A DNA stretch of 64,000 nucleotides from Acanthacorydalis orientalis (GCA_034766995.1 CM068313.1:5276461-5340460), one strand, 5' to 3'. Counted from the first letter of the stretch, positions 11,631 through 22,190 are shown. The notes: generated from the letters alone by a model not told the origin. Program-made: numbers and translations.

Positions 11631-11780
11631 AAAAATGCAACGTTGCAATTTGTCTGCGATAATGATTTTATGGACATAAATGAGTTTTAAAAAATATGTT
11701 TATTGTTTTATTCCGTTGCATGTAGAGTCTTTAACTGACAAGTGGGCGAGCGCAGGAAGCAGTGGGCGAAGCCCCCCTAG
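11631..11780 (+). mobile_element. Miniature non-autonomous Helitron, 150 bp
   Basis: It begins TCTGATATATAAAAATG immediately after a host A (11630) and ends in CTAG immediately before a host T (11781). This is the 5'-TC...CTRR-3' structure inserted between A and T. A terminal hairpin GGGC-GAA-GCCC (11763-11773) lies a few bases before CTAG. The leader TATATAAAAATG resembles insect Helitron 5' ends. Nothing inside is coding, so it would depend on a Rep-helicase from an autonomous Helitron, which is not in this window. The G+C-rich 3' end stands out against the AT-rich surroundings. Confidence 0.75.
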
Positions 11781-11789
11781 TAGATATAT

Positions 11790-12490
11790 ATCTAATTATC
11801 TAACCTAGTACTTGGCATTGTTTTGTATCACTTGTGTTTGTTTCCCACAATAAGTTTTGGGATATGTAACCTCTTTCTTGATATTTAAAATCACCTTAAA
11901 CAAGTGCACGTGATGAAACAATTAGTGGAAAACCAACTTAAGTAATCCAAAACGATGAAGAACATCAGAACAATGAATTAACAAGATTAGTGGCACAAAA
12001 TCTAGTAATTATAATTTTATAAAATTCTGTACTTAAATTATAAAAATAATTTGATATTATTTTGAAATTTTTATTAAAGATTGTATTGCAAATGTATGAT
12101 TAATTCTTTATCAGAGATAATTAGTGAAAATTTAATCAAATCATGTCAGTAACTTTATGAAAACTTGACTTGGAAAAAAGAAATAAGTTAACAATTATTG
12201 CGAATAGAAATTTTTACAAGTTATTTTCTCTTTTTGGTGTAATATTTATTAATTACTATTTATTAAGAAATCATTATTATAAATACTTGAAATAAAAAAA
12301 TTAGAATAAGTTTATTATTTGAATATTCAACTTTTTATATATAAACATTTTTTTGTTTTTAGTTAAGTTCTTTGTTGAATATCATTTGTTATAATCTTTT
12401 ATTATAAATATTTGAACTGGAAAAGGAAGGATAACAAGGAAGGATAATTAGAGATTTTTGTTTGGATATTGAATTCCTGTCTACAGAGAT
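11790..12490. other. AT-rich stretch, nothing recognised
   Basis: No open frame, terminal repeat or tandem structure that I can support; mostly A/T runs with weak internal similarity. Confidence 0.4.
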
Positions 12491-12494
12491 TTTG

Positions 12495-12865
12495 ATAGGT
12501 AATAAAATAGTTGTCGATGTGTCTGTGCTGAATTTAAAAAAATGGCTGTTTTTTTAGTATTGAATAAGTGCGCATGCTTATAGTTTTTGCATGATAAATT
12601 GAAAATGCTAACAGATAAAGAAATCTACTATATGTTTGTATAAAGAGCATGAAATTTACTACTAGATACAAACGAGTAAGTAACGGAATATCTGTCGATA
12701 CGCCCATGTTGAATTTTCGAAATTGTCACGTTTCTGAGCATTGAAAAATGCTCATGTCTATAGTTTTTGCACGATGACTTGAAAACGCTGTCATATAGAG
12801 AAATTTATCATACTGTACAAGAAAAAAGCCTTAAATATATATCAGGTACAAGGAATATATATACT
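12495..12865. repeat. Two-unit tandem duplication, ~183 bp
   Basis: Unit 1 starts near GTTGTCGATGTG (12509) and unit 2 near CTGTCGATACGC (12691). Shared blocks in the same order are TGTTGAATTT, ATAGTTTTTGCA(C/T)GAT, TTGAAAA(C/T)GCT, AGAGAAAT(C/T)TA and the ACTAGATACAA/ATCAGGTACAA close. Divergence is perhaps a quarter of positions, so the duplication is old. Confidence 0.65.
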
Positions 12866-13179
12866 ATCAAATGTCATGATAGTGTTGTTATCGAAATGAG
12901 TGTAAAATAAAATCAAAATAAACAATTATCAATTATTGAACATGTTAATCGAAGAAAAAAATTATAAGATATGGAAAATGAAAATTCATATTTGAGAGGC
13001 GTTATTATGATATAAAAAAGATATTTTATCTATTTGAATATATTTTTATTAAAATATTTATATTTTTCGAAAAAATAATTTCACATTAAAAATATTTGAC
13101 AATTATTAGAATTAATGATGTGTGAATATGATTAAATAATTCAGTAGATATTCAGATTGAAAATAATATTAAAGTCCCG

Positions 13180-13640
13180 TTTAAAAAAAAGCGTGCGACG
13201 AGTTTGAAGTTTTAAATTGAACGTCTCTTTTTTCCAGAATTTACCGTACATCCCGCGGGATGTTCTTTTTTAATGAAAATTGAGTTTGTCGTGTAGTTTT
13301 TAAAATAGCATATGAACAAGGTAGAAAAAACGTCGGTGACAATATGTACAGTGCACATATGTGCAGGGAGGTGGTGCGGAGATATTCCCCCGAGATACTT
13401 TGAGCGTTGGATAAATGGGCTCTGCTCGTAACGGGTAACAACAATACTTGTGGACACATGAAGCGAGTTCTTAGTACATACTCGTTTTATTTGTGGGTAG
13501 TGTTGATACGAGATAGTCTTCACAGCAACTTATAGTAATTTATAACTTGGATGTGAGATGCAATTATACTAATGCTGAGTTTCAAAAAAGTTGTCGCCGC
13601 TAATTGTTTTCAAATATTTATTGTTGTTACGTCGTGTAAA
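13180..13640. other. G+C-richer unique block with a 103-codon open frame on the minus strand
   Basis: CpG-bearing island including ACATCCCGCGGGATGT (13248-13263), a perfect 16-bp palindrome. Frames of 103 and 72 codons are open on the - strand, but both proteins are unfamiliar, with no domain, signal or repeat I can name. A regulatory or untranslated role is at least as likely as coding. Confidence 0.35.
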
Positions 13641-13799
13641 TGAGCTCTCAGATCTTGTGTTTGTTGAAATTTACGGTATTACTTTATGAAATAATTGGAT
13701 GCGAGAAGAAAGGATTGAAATTAGCTTCCATGATGTTCTATTTTAAACACAATTTATTCCACATATTAGACATACATGTCTACAGACACATGCATGCAT

Positions 13800-13800
13800 A

Positions 13801-13832
<32 letters not shown>
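13800..13832. repeat. (TA)n microsatellite
   Basis: TA run followed by GAGAGAAAAACACTAAGAGAGAGA. Confidence 0.9.
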
Positions 13833-13837
<5 letters not shown>

Positions 13838-14128
13838 AAAACACTAAGAGAGAGACTTTGATTTAAACTGTCTTAGTTAATAGTTATTATTTTTAGATCA
13901 TGGTATGAATTTAAAAATTATCATAAATAAAAAGTTTTATACTCTGTAAATAAACAAGTTTTTTTAAGAATAAACTATTTTTTATGTTTGTATTATGAAT
14001 AACAAATTGTTATCTAAAACATTGTTAAAAAGGTATTATTTGTATAAGAGAAATTCATTTTTAATTAGTTCTAATGGTATTTATTAAACGATTTTTAAAG
14101 GTATTTCTTTAAATTTTAAGATAATTAT

Positions 14129-14708
14129 ATCAGGTTATGAGAAAAATAATTGCAATTTTTGTTTTCTGAATTCTAACCTTATTTTTTCAATGAACGTGAC
14201 ATTAAATTATGTTCATGTTAATATCATTTTAAAGTGGAATTTTCGGTCTGTATTTTGGTAACATCGATTTTGGTTTTATTATTAATTTTGTTTCAAATTG
14301 TGCCATTGAATTAAAGATGGAAAAGAAGAAAATAAGAGCAATTTTTTGTATGAGTTTTAAACATACGGAAAACCAACAGAAAGTGGTCCTTAACTAAACG
14401 ATACGTTTGGTGTAGATACTGTTAAGGAACGTATGATGTAATCGTGGTTCTAAAAATGTTGTGCTGTAGATGAGAGAATTGAAGATGAAGAAGATCGTGA
14501 GCATCATTCTTCATTTCATAATAACCAACTAAAGGAGTTAGTTAAATCAGAATCACGCACAATAATTCGAGAGCTTGCACAAAAATTAAGTGTTAGCCAT
14601 CAAACAGTTCTGGACCACTTAAAACAGCTAGAAAAATCCAAAAATTTACAATCACAAATTATATTAATTTGAAAGCCATGAACCGCAATTATTTTCTTAT
14701 TTTTAATA
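14129..14708 (+). mobile_element. Family C (Hsmar1/cecropia-like mariner), HTH-only derivative
   Basis: Ends match the family terminal repeats in weakened form (CAGGTTATGAGAAAAATAATTGC and AACCGCAATTATTTTCTTAT). A leader of about 185 bp precedes ATGGAAAAGAAGAAAATAAGAGC. This reads MEKKKIRAIFCMSFKHTEN, comparable to the Hsmar1 N-terminus, then frameshifts. The second half of the paired-type DNA-binding domain is readable as LVKSESRTIIRELAQKLSVS and ends at the DHLKQL motif. The catalytic domain is absent: the 3' end follows directly. It is a broken, non-autonomous element. Confidence 0.8.
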
Positions 14709-14752
14709 AAATTATTTAAACAAATACAATATTACAATACAAAATAAAATAT

Positions 14753-14883
14753 AGGTGATTCAATTTAGGCTTCCAGATGAAACTATTAAAAAAAATCGCA
14801 AAAATTAAAAACTAACATGATTTTTTTTAATTTTTACGATTTTTTTTGTACTTTTATGTAAAAGCCTAAATTTAATTATCCTG
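14753..14883. mobile_element. Family I foldback MITE, copy 1
   Basis: An imperfect inverted repeat about 55 bp long. GATTCAATTTAGGCTTCCAGATGAAACTATT... on the left is answered by ...TACTTTTATGTAAAAGCCTAAATTTAATTATC on the right, with AAAAAAAATCGCAAAAATTAAAA and TTTTAATTTTTACGATTTTTTTT facing each other in the middle. A second copy lies at 41683-41889. It starts about 45 bp after a family C element ends. No coding capacity. Confidence 0.7.
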
Positions 14884-14889
14884 CATATT

Positions 14890-15810
14890 CAAAACTATTG
14901 GGTTTGAGAAATGAACTTTCCACCGACCTCACAAAGTATATAAAAACTGATAAGAAAATGATTACCGATTTTTTTGAGATTTATGAGTATTCTAATAAAA
15001 ATTCTGTCTTCAAAACGATGAAAAAAAGAAAAAAATAATTTAAATGCCCCTAACGATTAATAAAACTAATCAATTATAGGAAGTTTTGGATTGAAAATAT
15101 TCTTATAGTCTGTGGAACCAGAGAAAAATTTTAAAAATCTAATCGAAAAATACAACTACTAAATTTTTAAATACGTTCATTTCCCATAATATATCAATAT
15201 ATATAAAACGCTTGGATTCAGAAATATAACATTTATAAATTGATTAACATTCGAGGGACGAATATCAGTAAATACAGAATACTAAATAATATTTTAAATT
15301 TTAATCAATAATTTAATAAAAAGGTGAGATAATAAAGTTTAAGAAAATAAAAAAAATTATAAACGAATAAACAAAATATTTAAAAAAGCGTATTTATCTG
15401 TATGACGAAGAAATTAATGATCTAAAGGACATCACAAGGATGAAGAAATGTTATTTGATAAAAGAAAAAATTCAAAAAATTTCTTTTGATGAATATACAG
15501 TTGATGTGTGTTAAAAATGACCGAAATAAAAATAAAATCGTGCTCGTACATCTTACAATGCATATTCAAGGTTTGATATATTCATTACTTAATTTAAATA
15601 GCATGAGTTTTCGAAGAACTCGACTCCACGAATTATTTATATTGACCCAACGCATATTTCAGTAGATGCCAAACTAGATATATAAATTAGCAAAGTGAGG
15701 AATGTTAAGTGGCACTAAATATATACTGACAAGTCTAAAAGCAATATAAATTACTATAAAAAAATGTAATCTTTTTAAATTTCAGCTTTCATCGGAACAT
15801 AACATACATA
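14890..15810. other. AT-rich stretch, nothing recognised
   Basis: Low-complexity A-rich DNA; no open frame, tandem repeat or member of the labelled families that I can see. Confidence 0.35.
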
Positions 15811-15813
15811 CAC

Positions 15814-15816
<3 letters not shown>

Positions 15817-15882
<66 letters not shown>
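15817..15882. repeat. (TA)n microsatellite
   Basis: Uninterrupted TA run of about 33 units. Confidence 0.97.
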
Positions 15883-15885
<3 letters not shown>

Positions 15886-16079
15886 CTCTTATTGAAATGA
15901 TAGTAAAATGGTATACAATTCTCAAATTTTATATATAAGCTTTTAAAATATGTTTGAAATCATTTTTCTTTGATAAAACTTCCAGTTTAAAAAAACTGTT
16001 TATTTTTATTAAAAATAGTTAACAAAATAGCAAGAAAAATTCTTATCCTAGAAACATAATGAAATCGAAAAACTAAGTA

Positions 16080-16410
16080 CATTGAAACCATTAACTGACG
16101 GATTAAAATGTCTGCTCGATGTCAACGTTGAAATTTCTTCACGCTGACGCGCCCGAAGAACGCTATTTTCCATTACAGAGGTGAAAGTTTAACGCGTTAT
16201 GTCATTAATTCCCGTCCTTATGTTTTCTTTCAAAATCATGTAATGTCAGTGACTTGTTGATATACACTCTTCTCTCGTTTAAGTAACCCTCGCAGGAACG
16301 AACATGCCTGCCGCTGACAAAATCTACGATCTAAGGGCTAGTTTATTCCTTTATTACACCAGCAGGTCCTTATTTCGTTAACATATAATGGTATTATGTA
16401 GCTTTTAAAG
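16080..16410. other. G+C-richer unique block
   Basis: Island with CpG (CACGCTGACGCGCCCGAAGAACGC near 16141) and no open frame. It ends before a family B element. Candidate conserved non-coding sequence only. Confidence 0.3.
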
Positions 16411-16590
16411 CTTGTCTTCTTTATTCGATGTGCTCAATGATTTTTTTTCACTTTATATTATCTTTTCGGTTCTATAAAGAACTCTTTATTAAATAGCTCA
16501 CTAAGTGATTCTCATCCATTAAGATTCATTAATAATATTTTTTTAGAAATAATGATTTTTTAATTTCAAGTTTTATAATAAAAGTAATAT

Positions 16591-17035
16591 TATTAGGTAT
16601 AAAAATTAATTAGATGCCTCGAAATAGAATAAATAATAACTCTGTTCTAAATAAAAATCTTTTCTCGTCGTTTTAGGAATTTCGAGTATCAATTTTAACA
16701 TTTAAAAACACTATATATCTTGGCCAAGTATTTGGCATATCCTCAAAAAGTAGAATTGAACACTAGCGTCCGAAAAACAGCATATTAAGTAATGCATACT
16801 TTTGGTGTTCCAGTTAAAAAAAATACTGTCGAAGCCGTGGGAATTATTTGTTTTGAGAGAAGATGTTATGAGCCATTAAAAATGCAAAAAAATGCTAAAA
16901 CAGTGAAAGAGGTACGAAAATACGACATTTTTTTTCGATAAGGGATTTGTCAGTTGCTCGACTGATGAAGCAAAATTGTACAAAATAATAGAAATTTTTT
17001 GAAGATTATTGAAATGTATTTCATTTTCAAAATCG
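16591..17035 (+). mobile_element. Family B mariner derivative, 3' truncated
   Basis: It opens with TATTAGGTATAAAAATTAATTAGATGCC, carries the family leader (TTTTCTCGTCGTTTTAGG, CTATATATCTTGGCCAAG) and the N-terminal transposase remnant starting at CGTCCGAAAAACAGCATATTA. It then reaches the C-terminal module (TTTCGATAAGGGATTTGTCAGTTGC). The 3' terminal repeat is missing. All reading frames are interrupted. Confidence 0.75.
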
Positions 17036-17079
17036 ATCTTTGAGAATAGCTTCTCATTCCTCCATAAACGACAAAGTTT

Positions 17080-17165
17080 CTTTCTGCTTAACTATTGAAC
17101 ATTTTTGATTAAAAACAGGTTTGCAGAGTGAGATATTAGTTTGTGAAATTAAGAAAATAAATTAT
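17080..17165. mobile_element. Family A-like right arm, weak
   Basis: CTATTGAACATTTTTGATTAAAAACAGGTTTGCAGAGTGAG resembles the family A right arm, but the terminus and core are absent. Confidence 0.35.
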
Positions 17166-17610
17166 ATTTGTAAGAGTTTATACATATAATCTTGTTGGTA
17201 TGTTGTGATGAAGATCCCCTTAGAATCACTTGATTGTTGATTTTCTGCGGCCAATTTCAACATAAATGACACTTTCGAATAAGATTTAAAAACTAATATC
17301 CAATCGATTTATAAATTTATAAAGTACACACATTAACACAATTAAAAATAGATTATAAACAGATTTAAAATTAGTTTTCAAGACCCAACTGGCGAAAGAA
17401 TTAATTCTGAAATTGGTTACGGAAAGAAAGCATTTAGATTGTCCTAAAAGAAGATCTTTAGGACAGTATAAAAAAGAAAATTATAATTTTATATAAATTA
17501 AATACGTTACAGGTTGATCTGCTGATAAAGTTCTGAGTCTGAATTAATTTTTTTGTATGTTATCTTTCCTCTTCCTTTCTTTTAAAAAAAAGACAAAAAT
17601 TTATTTACTA

Positions 17611-18115
17611 TATTAGATATATAAATTAATTTGATGTCTTTTAATTGAATAAATCATAATTTTGTTTAAATTAAAATATTTTCTCAACTTTTTAGAATTT
17701 TGAAGTGTCAATTTTAACATTTAAGAACACTATATATATATATATTAACCAAATAGTTGGTATAACCTCACAAAACAGTAGTGAACACGATGACATCCGA
17801 AAAGCAATATATTACACGTTGCTTACTTTTTGCATTCTTTGTGAAAAAAAGGCTGTCGAAGCCGTGAATTTGATTTCTTCTGTTTTTTGGAGGGTGATGT
17901 GGTGCATAAAATATAAAAAAATGCTAAAAGAGTGGAAGAGGTTTGAAAATACATAAGGACTCCATCGACTCAAAGAAGCCATATTTTTTTCAACAAGGGA
18001 TTTGTCAGTTACCCGATACATGGAGCAAAGTTGTAAAAAATAACTGGAGTTATTTTGAATATTGAAATGTGATCCATTTTTTTGTGAACATTAATTTTCT
18101 ATAAAAATCTACTAA
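17611..18115 (+). mobile_element. Family B mariner derivative, near complete
   Basis: The 5' end is TATTAGATATATAAATTAATTTGATGTC, followed by the family leader and the deletion junction joining N-terminal remnant to C-terminal module (TTTCAACAAGGGATTTGTCAGTTACCCGATA). The 3' end decays after TTTTCTATAAAAATC. In this copy the internal CTATATATC of the leader has expanded to (TA)8, a young microsatellite inside the element. An 83-codon frame (17705-17956) crosses it but is an accident of the remnant. Confidence 0.75.
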
Positions 18116-18119
18116 CATA

Positions 18120-18650
18120 TGATATTATAAGAAATAAAATAATTGTCAAAATTGTTTCTATCACGTTTCAAATTTATTAATATTTTGATAAAAATAGAGA
18201 CCATTTCTATTTGTTTACAGAATTAATTGAAATATAAAAAAATTAAATAGAACAGTTCAAATAATTACACAATTAACAGTTTCCAACAACGAGAATTTAC
18301 TCTGTGCGATCCGTTCGGAATATATTTTTATTTTTGAATTAATTACATGTTATTTAAAAATTTTATAAACTTTAATTTCGTATTTAAATTACATTTAATA
18401 TGTATTGATTAATATTCATTAACGACTACATTAATTGAAATTTGCATTTTGCTTCATTCCCTATGAATTATCTGCAAATTTTGAGCTATTTTCAGGTGGT
18501 TTAACATCCATAATACAAATAATATGCATATTTAGTGATATGTAAAATTATTCCATCGATTTTAGTATTATTACAAATCTATATAGAATGACAAGTCAGT
18601 ATATCTAAATTCCCGTTACTAAAATCTATTTACGTTGTAAATATCTAAAT
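18120..18650. other. AT-rich stretch, nothing recognised
   Basis: No repeat family or open frame recognised between the family B and family C elements. Confidence 0.4.
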
Positions 18651-18651
18651 A

Positions 18652-19234
18652 TTAGGTTGGTAGGAAAATAATTACGGTTTTTGAGTTCTGAATTCCAACT
18701 TTAATTTTTTTTTAATGAAAGTGTAATTTCATCGTGTTCATGTCAATATCGCTTTAAAGTGAATTTTTCAGTCTGCCTTTTTGGGAACATCGACTGGTTT
18801 TATTATTAATTTTGCTTCAAATTCGACTTTTGAATTAAAAATGGAAAAGAAGCAAAGAGAAATTTTTTGTATGAGTTGAAAACGGATGGAAAAAAAATAG
18901 AAATTGCTTGTAAACTAAACGATGCTTTTGATATGAGTACTGTCACGGAATGTACTTTGCAATTGTGGTACCAAAAATTTCATAGTGGGTACGAGAGCCT
19001 TAAAGATGGAAAAGGTCGCGGACGTCCTTCTTCAGTTCACCAACTGAAGGCGTTAGTTGAATCAGAACTACGTACAACAATTCGAGAGTTTGGACAAAAT
19101 TTATGTTTTAGTCATTCAATAGTTCAGGACCATTTAAAATAGTTAAGAAAATCAAAAAAACATTGTCACTTAAATTAAAAAATGTATATGAATTTGAATG
19201 CCATGAACTGCAATTATTTTTCTATCAACCTAAT
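18652..19234 (+). mobile_element. Family C (Hsmar1/cecropia-like mariner), complete HTH-only derivative
   Basis: Both ends are intact: TTAGGTTGGTAGGAAAATAATTACGG at the left and CAATTATTTTTCTATCAACCTAA at the right, flanked by TA. The left end is close to the Hsmar1 terminus. After a ~185-bp leader, ATGGAAAAGAAGCAAAGAG opens the transposase. One frameshift follows within 15 codons, then an open frame runs to 19142. It ends just after the second helix-turn-helix, and the 3' end follows. The whole catalytic domain is deleted, which matches the layout at 14129. Confidence 0.88.
18867..19142 (+). pseudogene. Mariner transposase DNA-binding N-terminal domain (truncated)
   Basis: 91 codons read through the bipartite paired-like DNA-binding region of a cecropia/Hsmar1-type transposase. 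Recognisable blocks are NDAFDMSTVTECTLQLWYQKF, GYESLKDGKGRGRPS (the G-R-P-S linker) and LVESELRTTIREFGQN, closing with QDHLK. The true initiator is probably ATG at 18841 in another frame, separated by a frameshift, so the first codon here is a TTG and not a convincing start. The D,D34D catalytic domain is absent. If expressed, it could bind mariner ends without cutting; that is inference. Confidence 0.7.
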
Positions 19235-19489
19235 AACTTTCTAATTAGAAAATGAAAAAAAATATATAATTCTAGCATAATGGAATATTTATAAAAGTAC
19301 ACAGTAAAAATCTGTAGAATAAAATAATATGCGAGTTTATGCGGTTGTGAGAATAAAGAATAAAAATACAAACGTATCCATTACTGAACTAACAAAATTT
19401 CGAAGTGCTTTACAGCGAAAAAAAATCAGCAGTATATTTTTAAAGTGTTAAATAGACAAGCGTTTCTTTATTTGGAAGTGATTTTTTTG

Positions 19490-19770
19490 TTGTCGGGTCT
19501 TGTACCTAACTATCCGAATACAATGTCTGCGAAACAGTTGGTGAAGTTGTGAGGCGTACGTCGGCGTTTTTGAGTGGTTCGTCCGTGAAATATAACTACC
19601 GTCTGGTGAAAAGTAGATGTACCGAGTTATATATACATTTTTTTTATGTATGTGTGCGCGCTCGCCACGTTTACAAATGTGTTGACAACTGTTGAGTTTT
19701 GTTCATTTTTAACGTATTCTGTTTCAAACGTATAATGTACCTGCAAATGGACTGTTTGTATTACTTGTGA
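19490..19770. other. G+C-richer unique block
   Basis: CpG-bearing island (AGGCGTACGTCGGCGTTTTTGAG; GTGTGCGCGCTCGCCACG near 19650). No open frame and no repeat relatives in the window. Confidence 0.3.
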
Positions 19771-20096
19771 CACTGTTGGTACATTTTGTGATTTATGTGT
19801 TTTCGACAGAAATTTATTTTATATATGAGATTCTGGTAATTTATCTTTTAAATATGTATTGAATTTATATGAATCTTAAAAGAATTTAGATTACATTAAG
19901 AAATAAAATATGTTTTACTTTAAAAATAGATAGCATGAAATAATTACAGTATTCGCGTACCACCATTGATACTAAATTTTATTCGTTCATCACTGACTAA
20001 AATTAACATTTTTCTTCATGTAAATAATATAAATATAATTTATATAATTATATCTTTACTCTTAACAAAGTTGAATGTGGAGAAAGACTAATTTAA

Positions 20097-20749
20097 TTAG
20101 ATATAAAAAGTAATCCTGTGCCTTTAAATTGAATCAATTATAAATTTGTTATAAATTAAAATATTTTCTTATTATTTTAGGATTTTTTTTAGACAAAAAT
20201 ATATAATATTATGTTAATTTTGTACGATATTCACTGAAACAATTCAAGCAAAGCTGCGGTGTTTTTGGACAACTAGGACAATATGTTCATGTCATTTTTA
20301 CATTTAAAGTGACGTTTCAATTGTTAACTTGAACGTTTAAAATTCATTATATATCTTGACTAATCAATCTAGATCACCTCAGAAGACAGTAGGGATCAGA
20401 GACAGGGCGGTGTCCTAAAAGCAGAATAAGAGGAATTGCATATTTTTCGTATTCTAGTTGAAAAAAATGTTGCCAAAACCATGGGGATGATTTATACAAC
20501 TTTGAGAGAAGATGTTGTGATGCATCAAGCACAAAAAAATTCTAAAACTGTGGAAGAGATTTAAAAATGCATTTTAACTTCATGGACTCAAAGCCACAAT
20601 CTTTTTTTCGACAAGCGATTCGTCAGTTACCTGATAGATAGAACAAAATTAAATGAAATAATGGATGATATTTTGAGGATTGAAATTCATTTTATTCAAC
20701 ATACATTTGCTATAAAAAAGACACCGAATTAATATGTAGACCAAATATA
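20097..20749 (+). mobile_element. Family B mariner derivative with ~130-bp insertion in its leader
   Basis: 5' end TTAGATATAAAAAGTAATCCTGTGCC and 3' end AAAAAAGACACCGAATTAATATGTAGACCAAATA are inverted family ends. The leader is split by about 130 bp (about 20190-20320) absent from other copies. Then come the N-terminal remnant, the deletion junction and the C-terminal motif (CGACAAGCGATTCGTCAGTTACC). No open frame survives. Confidence 0.75.
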
Positions 20750-21555
20750 ACACGAATGTATTGTTCACTTAACCCACAAACCGCAAATTATTTTCTGATC
20801 AAAAATTTTCATTGTTGGTTCTGGTTTATATACATTTAGATAATAATACTATAATTTTATCAGTGATAATTTTTTTTTATTTTTTGGTTTTAGGTACCAT
20901 GGTAATCTAAAAATAATGGTATCGTCATTGAATCAATTAAGCAAAAACAAAAAAAATGACCAATGATTAATTATTAATTATTTTTAATGAGAAAAATGTG
21001 TATTATGTTTATTTATTTTGTGTTAATCATTTAAGAATATACGAACTGAACTTGTACATATGAACTATGTCTAATCGAATGTACCACCGAAAATAAATAT
21101 TTGTTGTTCTCATCGAAAACAACATTACCATACGAAAACATTGTCTTTCAAAATGATATAAATAATGCAATTTTAATCACAAATAAGTCAAGTAAAAGAA
21201 GACGTAGTGGTACATTCACTATCTATCAATAAACATGAATAGTAGACACATATTTGTGTTTATAATTTCAAATTTTATTACTCTCACACAAAACAAACTG
21301 AAAAATTTAAACAGAAATATAGTTATTTTAAAAAAAGTAGATTACAATTTTATATTTTTTCTAAATAAATATGAATTTCTATTTCAATCAAATCTAAAAT
21401 AGCTTTTCTTCTATTTTTACTTTCTTTTCGTTTTGATAGATTGAAAAACCATTGGTCATCGTACAGTCATCAATTTTAAGTTATTGCTGTGTCAGAGAAT
21501 GATCATCGGCCTGAAGATTTATTTGAGAAAAACACGGCTCTATTTTCTTTATAAA
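20750..21555. other. AT-rich stretch with weak repeat traces
   Basis: ACAAACCGCAAATTATTTTCTGATCAAAAA near 20776 mixes a family C terminus-like phrase with a family A arm-like phrase, but neither is complete. The rest shows no open frame or family. Confidence 0.35.
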
Positions 21556-21560
21556 TAATC

Positions 21561-21561
21561 A

Positions 21562-21590
<29 letters not shown>
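21561..21590. repeat. (TA)n microsatellite
   Basis: TA run of about 14 units. Confidence 0.9.
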
Positions 21591-21592
<2 letters not shown>

Positions 21593-21768
21593 AAATTAAT
21601 GTGTTGTGTGATGTTTTATGTACGTAAGTGTTTCACTATATATCGAAAATAATGTTTAGTCTTGTAAAGCTATTTTCACAGAATTTCTACAGTCTTGTGC
21701 GCGAGAAAACATTTTTCATATTCATGTTTGCTTTTAAAATGTCTGCAGTGTATGTAAACATGACATGT

Positions 21769-21829
21769 TATATATATATATATAATATGTGTGTGTGTGT
21801 GTGAGTATGTTTGTTGTGTGTGTGTGTGC
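21769..21829. repeat. (TA)n(TG)n microsatellite
   Basis: TA run passing into two TG runs separated by AGTATGTTTG. Confidence 0.95.
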
Positions 21830-22090
21830 ATGTCTATGAGACAGAATCCGTACTTAAGAACCAAACAATAATGTCGTTATTGTTCAAGTCTGCTGAACTG
21901 TGCGAAAATGTTTTTTCGATGTTCGACAGTGCCAAATGTGAAATATCTCACGAGCATATGGAGACATCATCGTCTTATTCTTGCTTTATATTCCGTGTAA
22001 TGGGAATTAGTTATTTATTTTTATACACATTCCGTCACGATTTATTTTATGTAACGGAACGGATGAATTGTTTCGCGGTAGGTCTACAGA
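21830..22090. other. Moderate G+C block inside a 155-codon frame, coding not supported
   Basis: A + strand frame of 155 codons runs 21811-22278, but its C-terminal half is translated (ACATAT)n/(TA)n microsatellite. Only about 90 codons (21835-22105) are complex sequence. That part resembles no family I know. Confidence 0.25.
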
Positions 22091-22110
22091 CACTCACTGC
22101 AACTACAATT

Positions 22111-22124
22111 ATATACACACACAC

Positions 22125-22189
<65 letters not shown>

Positions 22190-22190
22190 G
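22111..22190. repeat. (CA)n(ACATAT)n(TA)n microsatellite
   Basis: CA units, then about six ACATAT hexamers, then a TA run. Confidence 0.95.
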
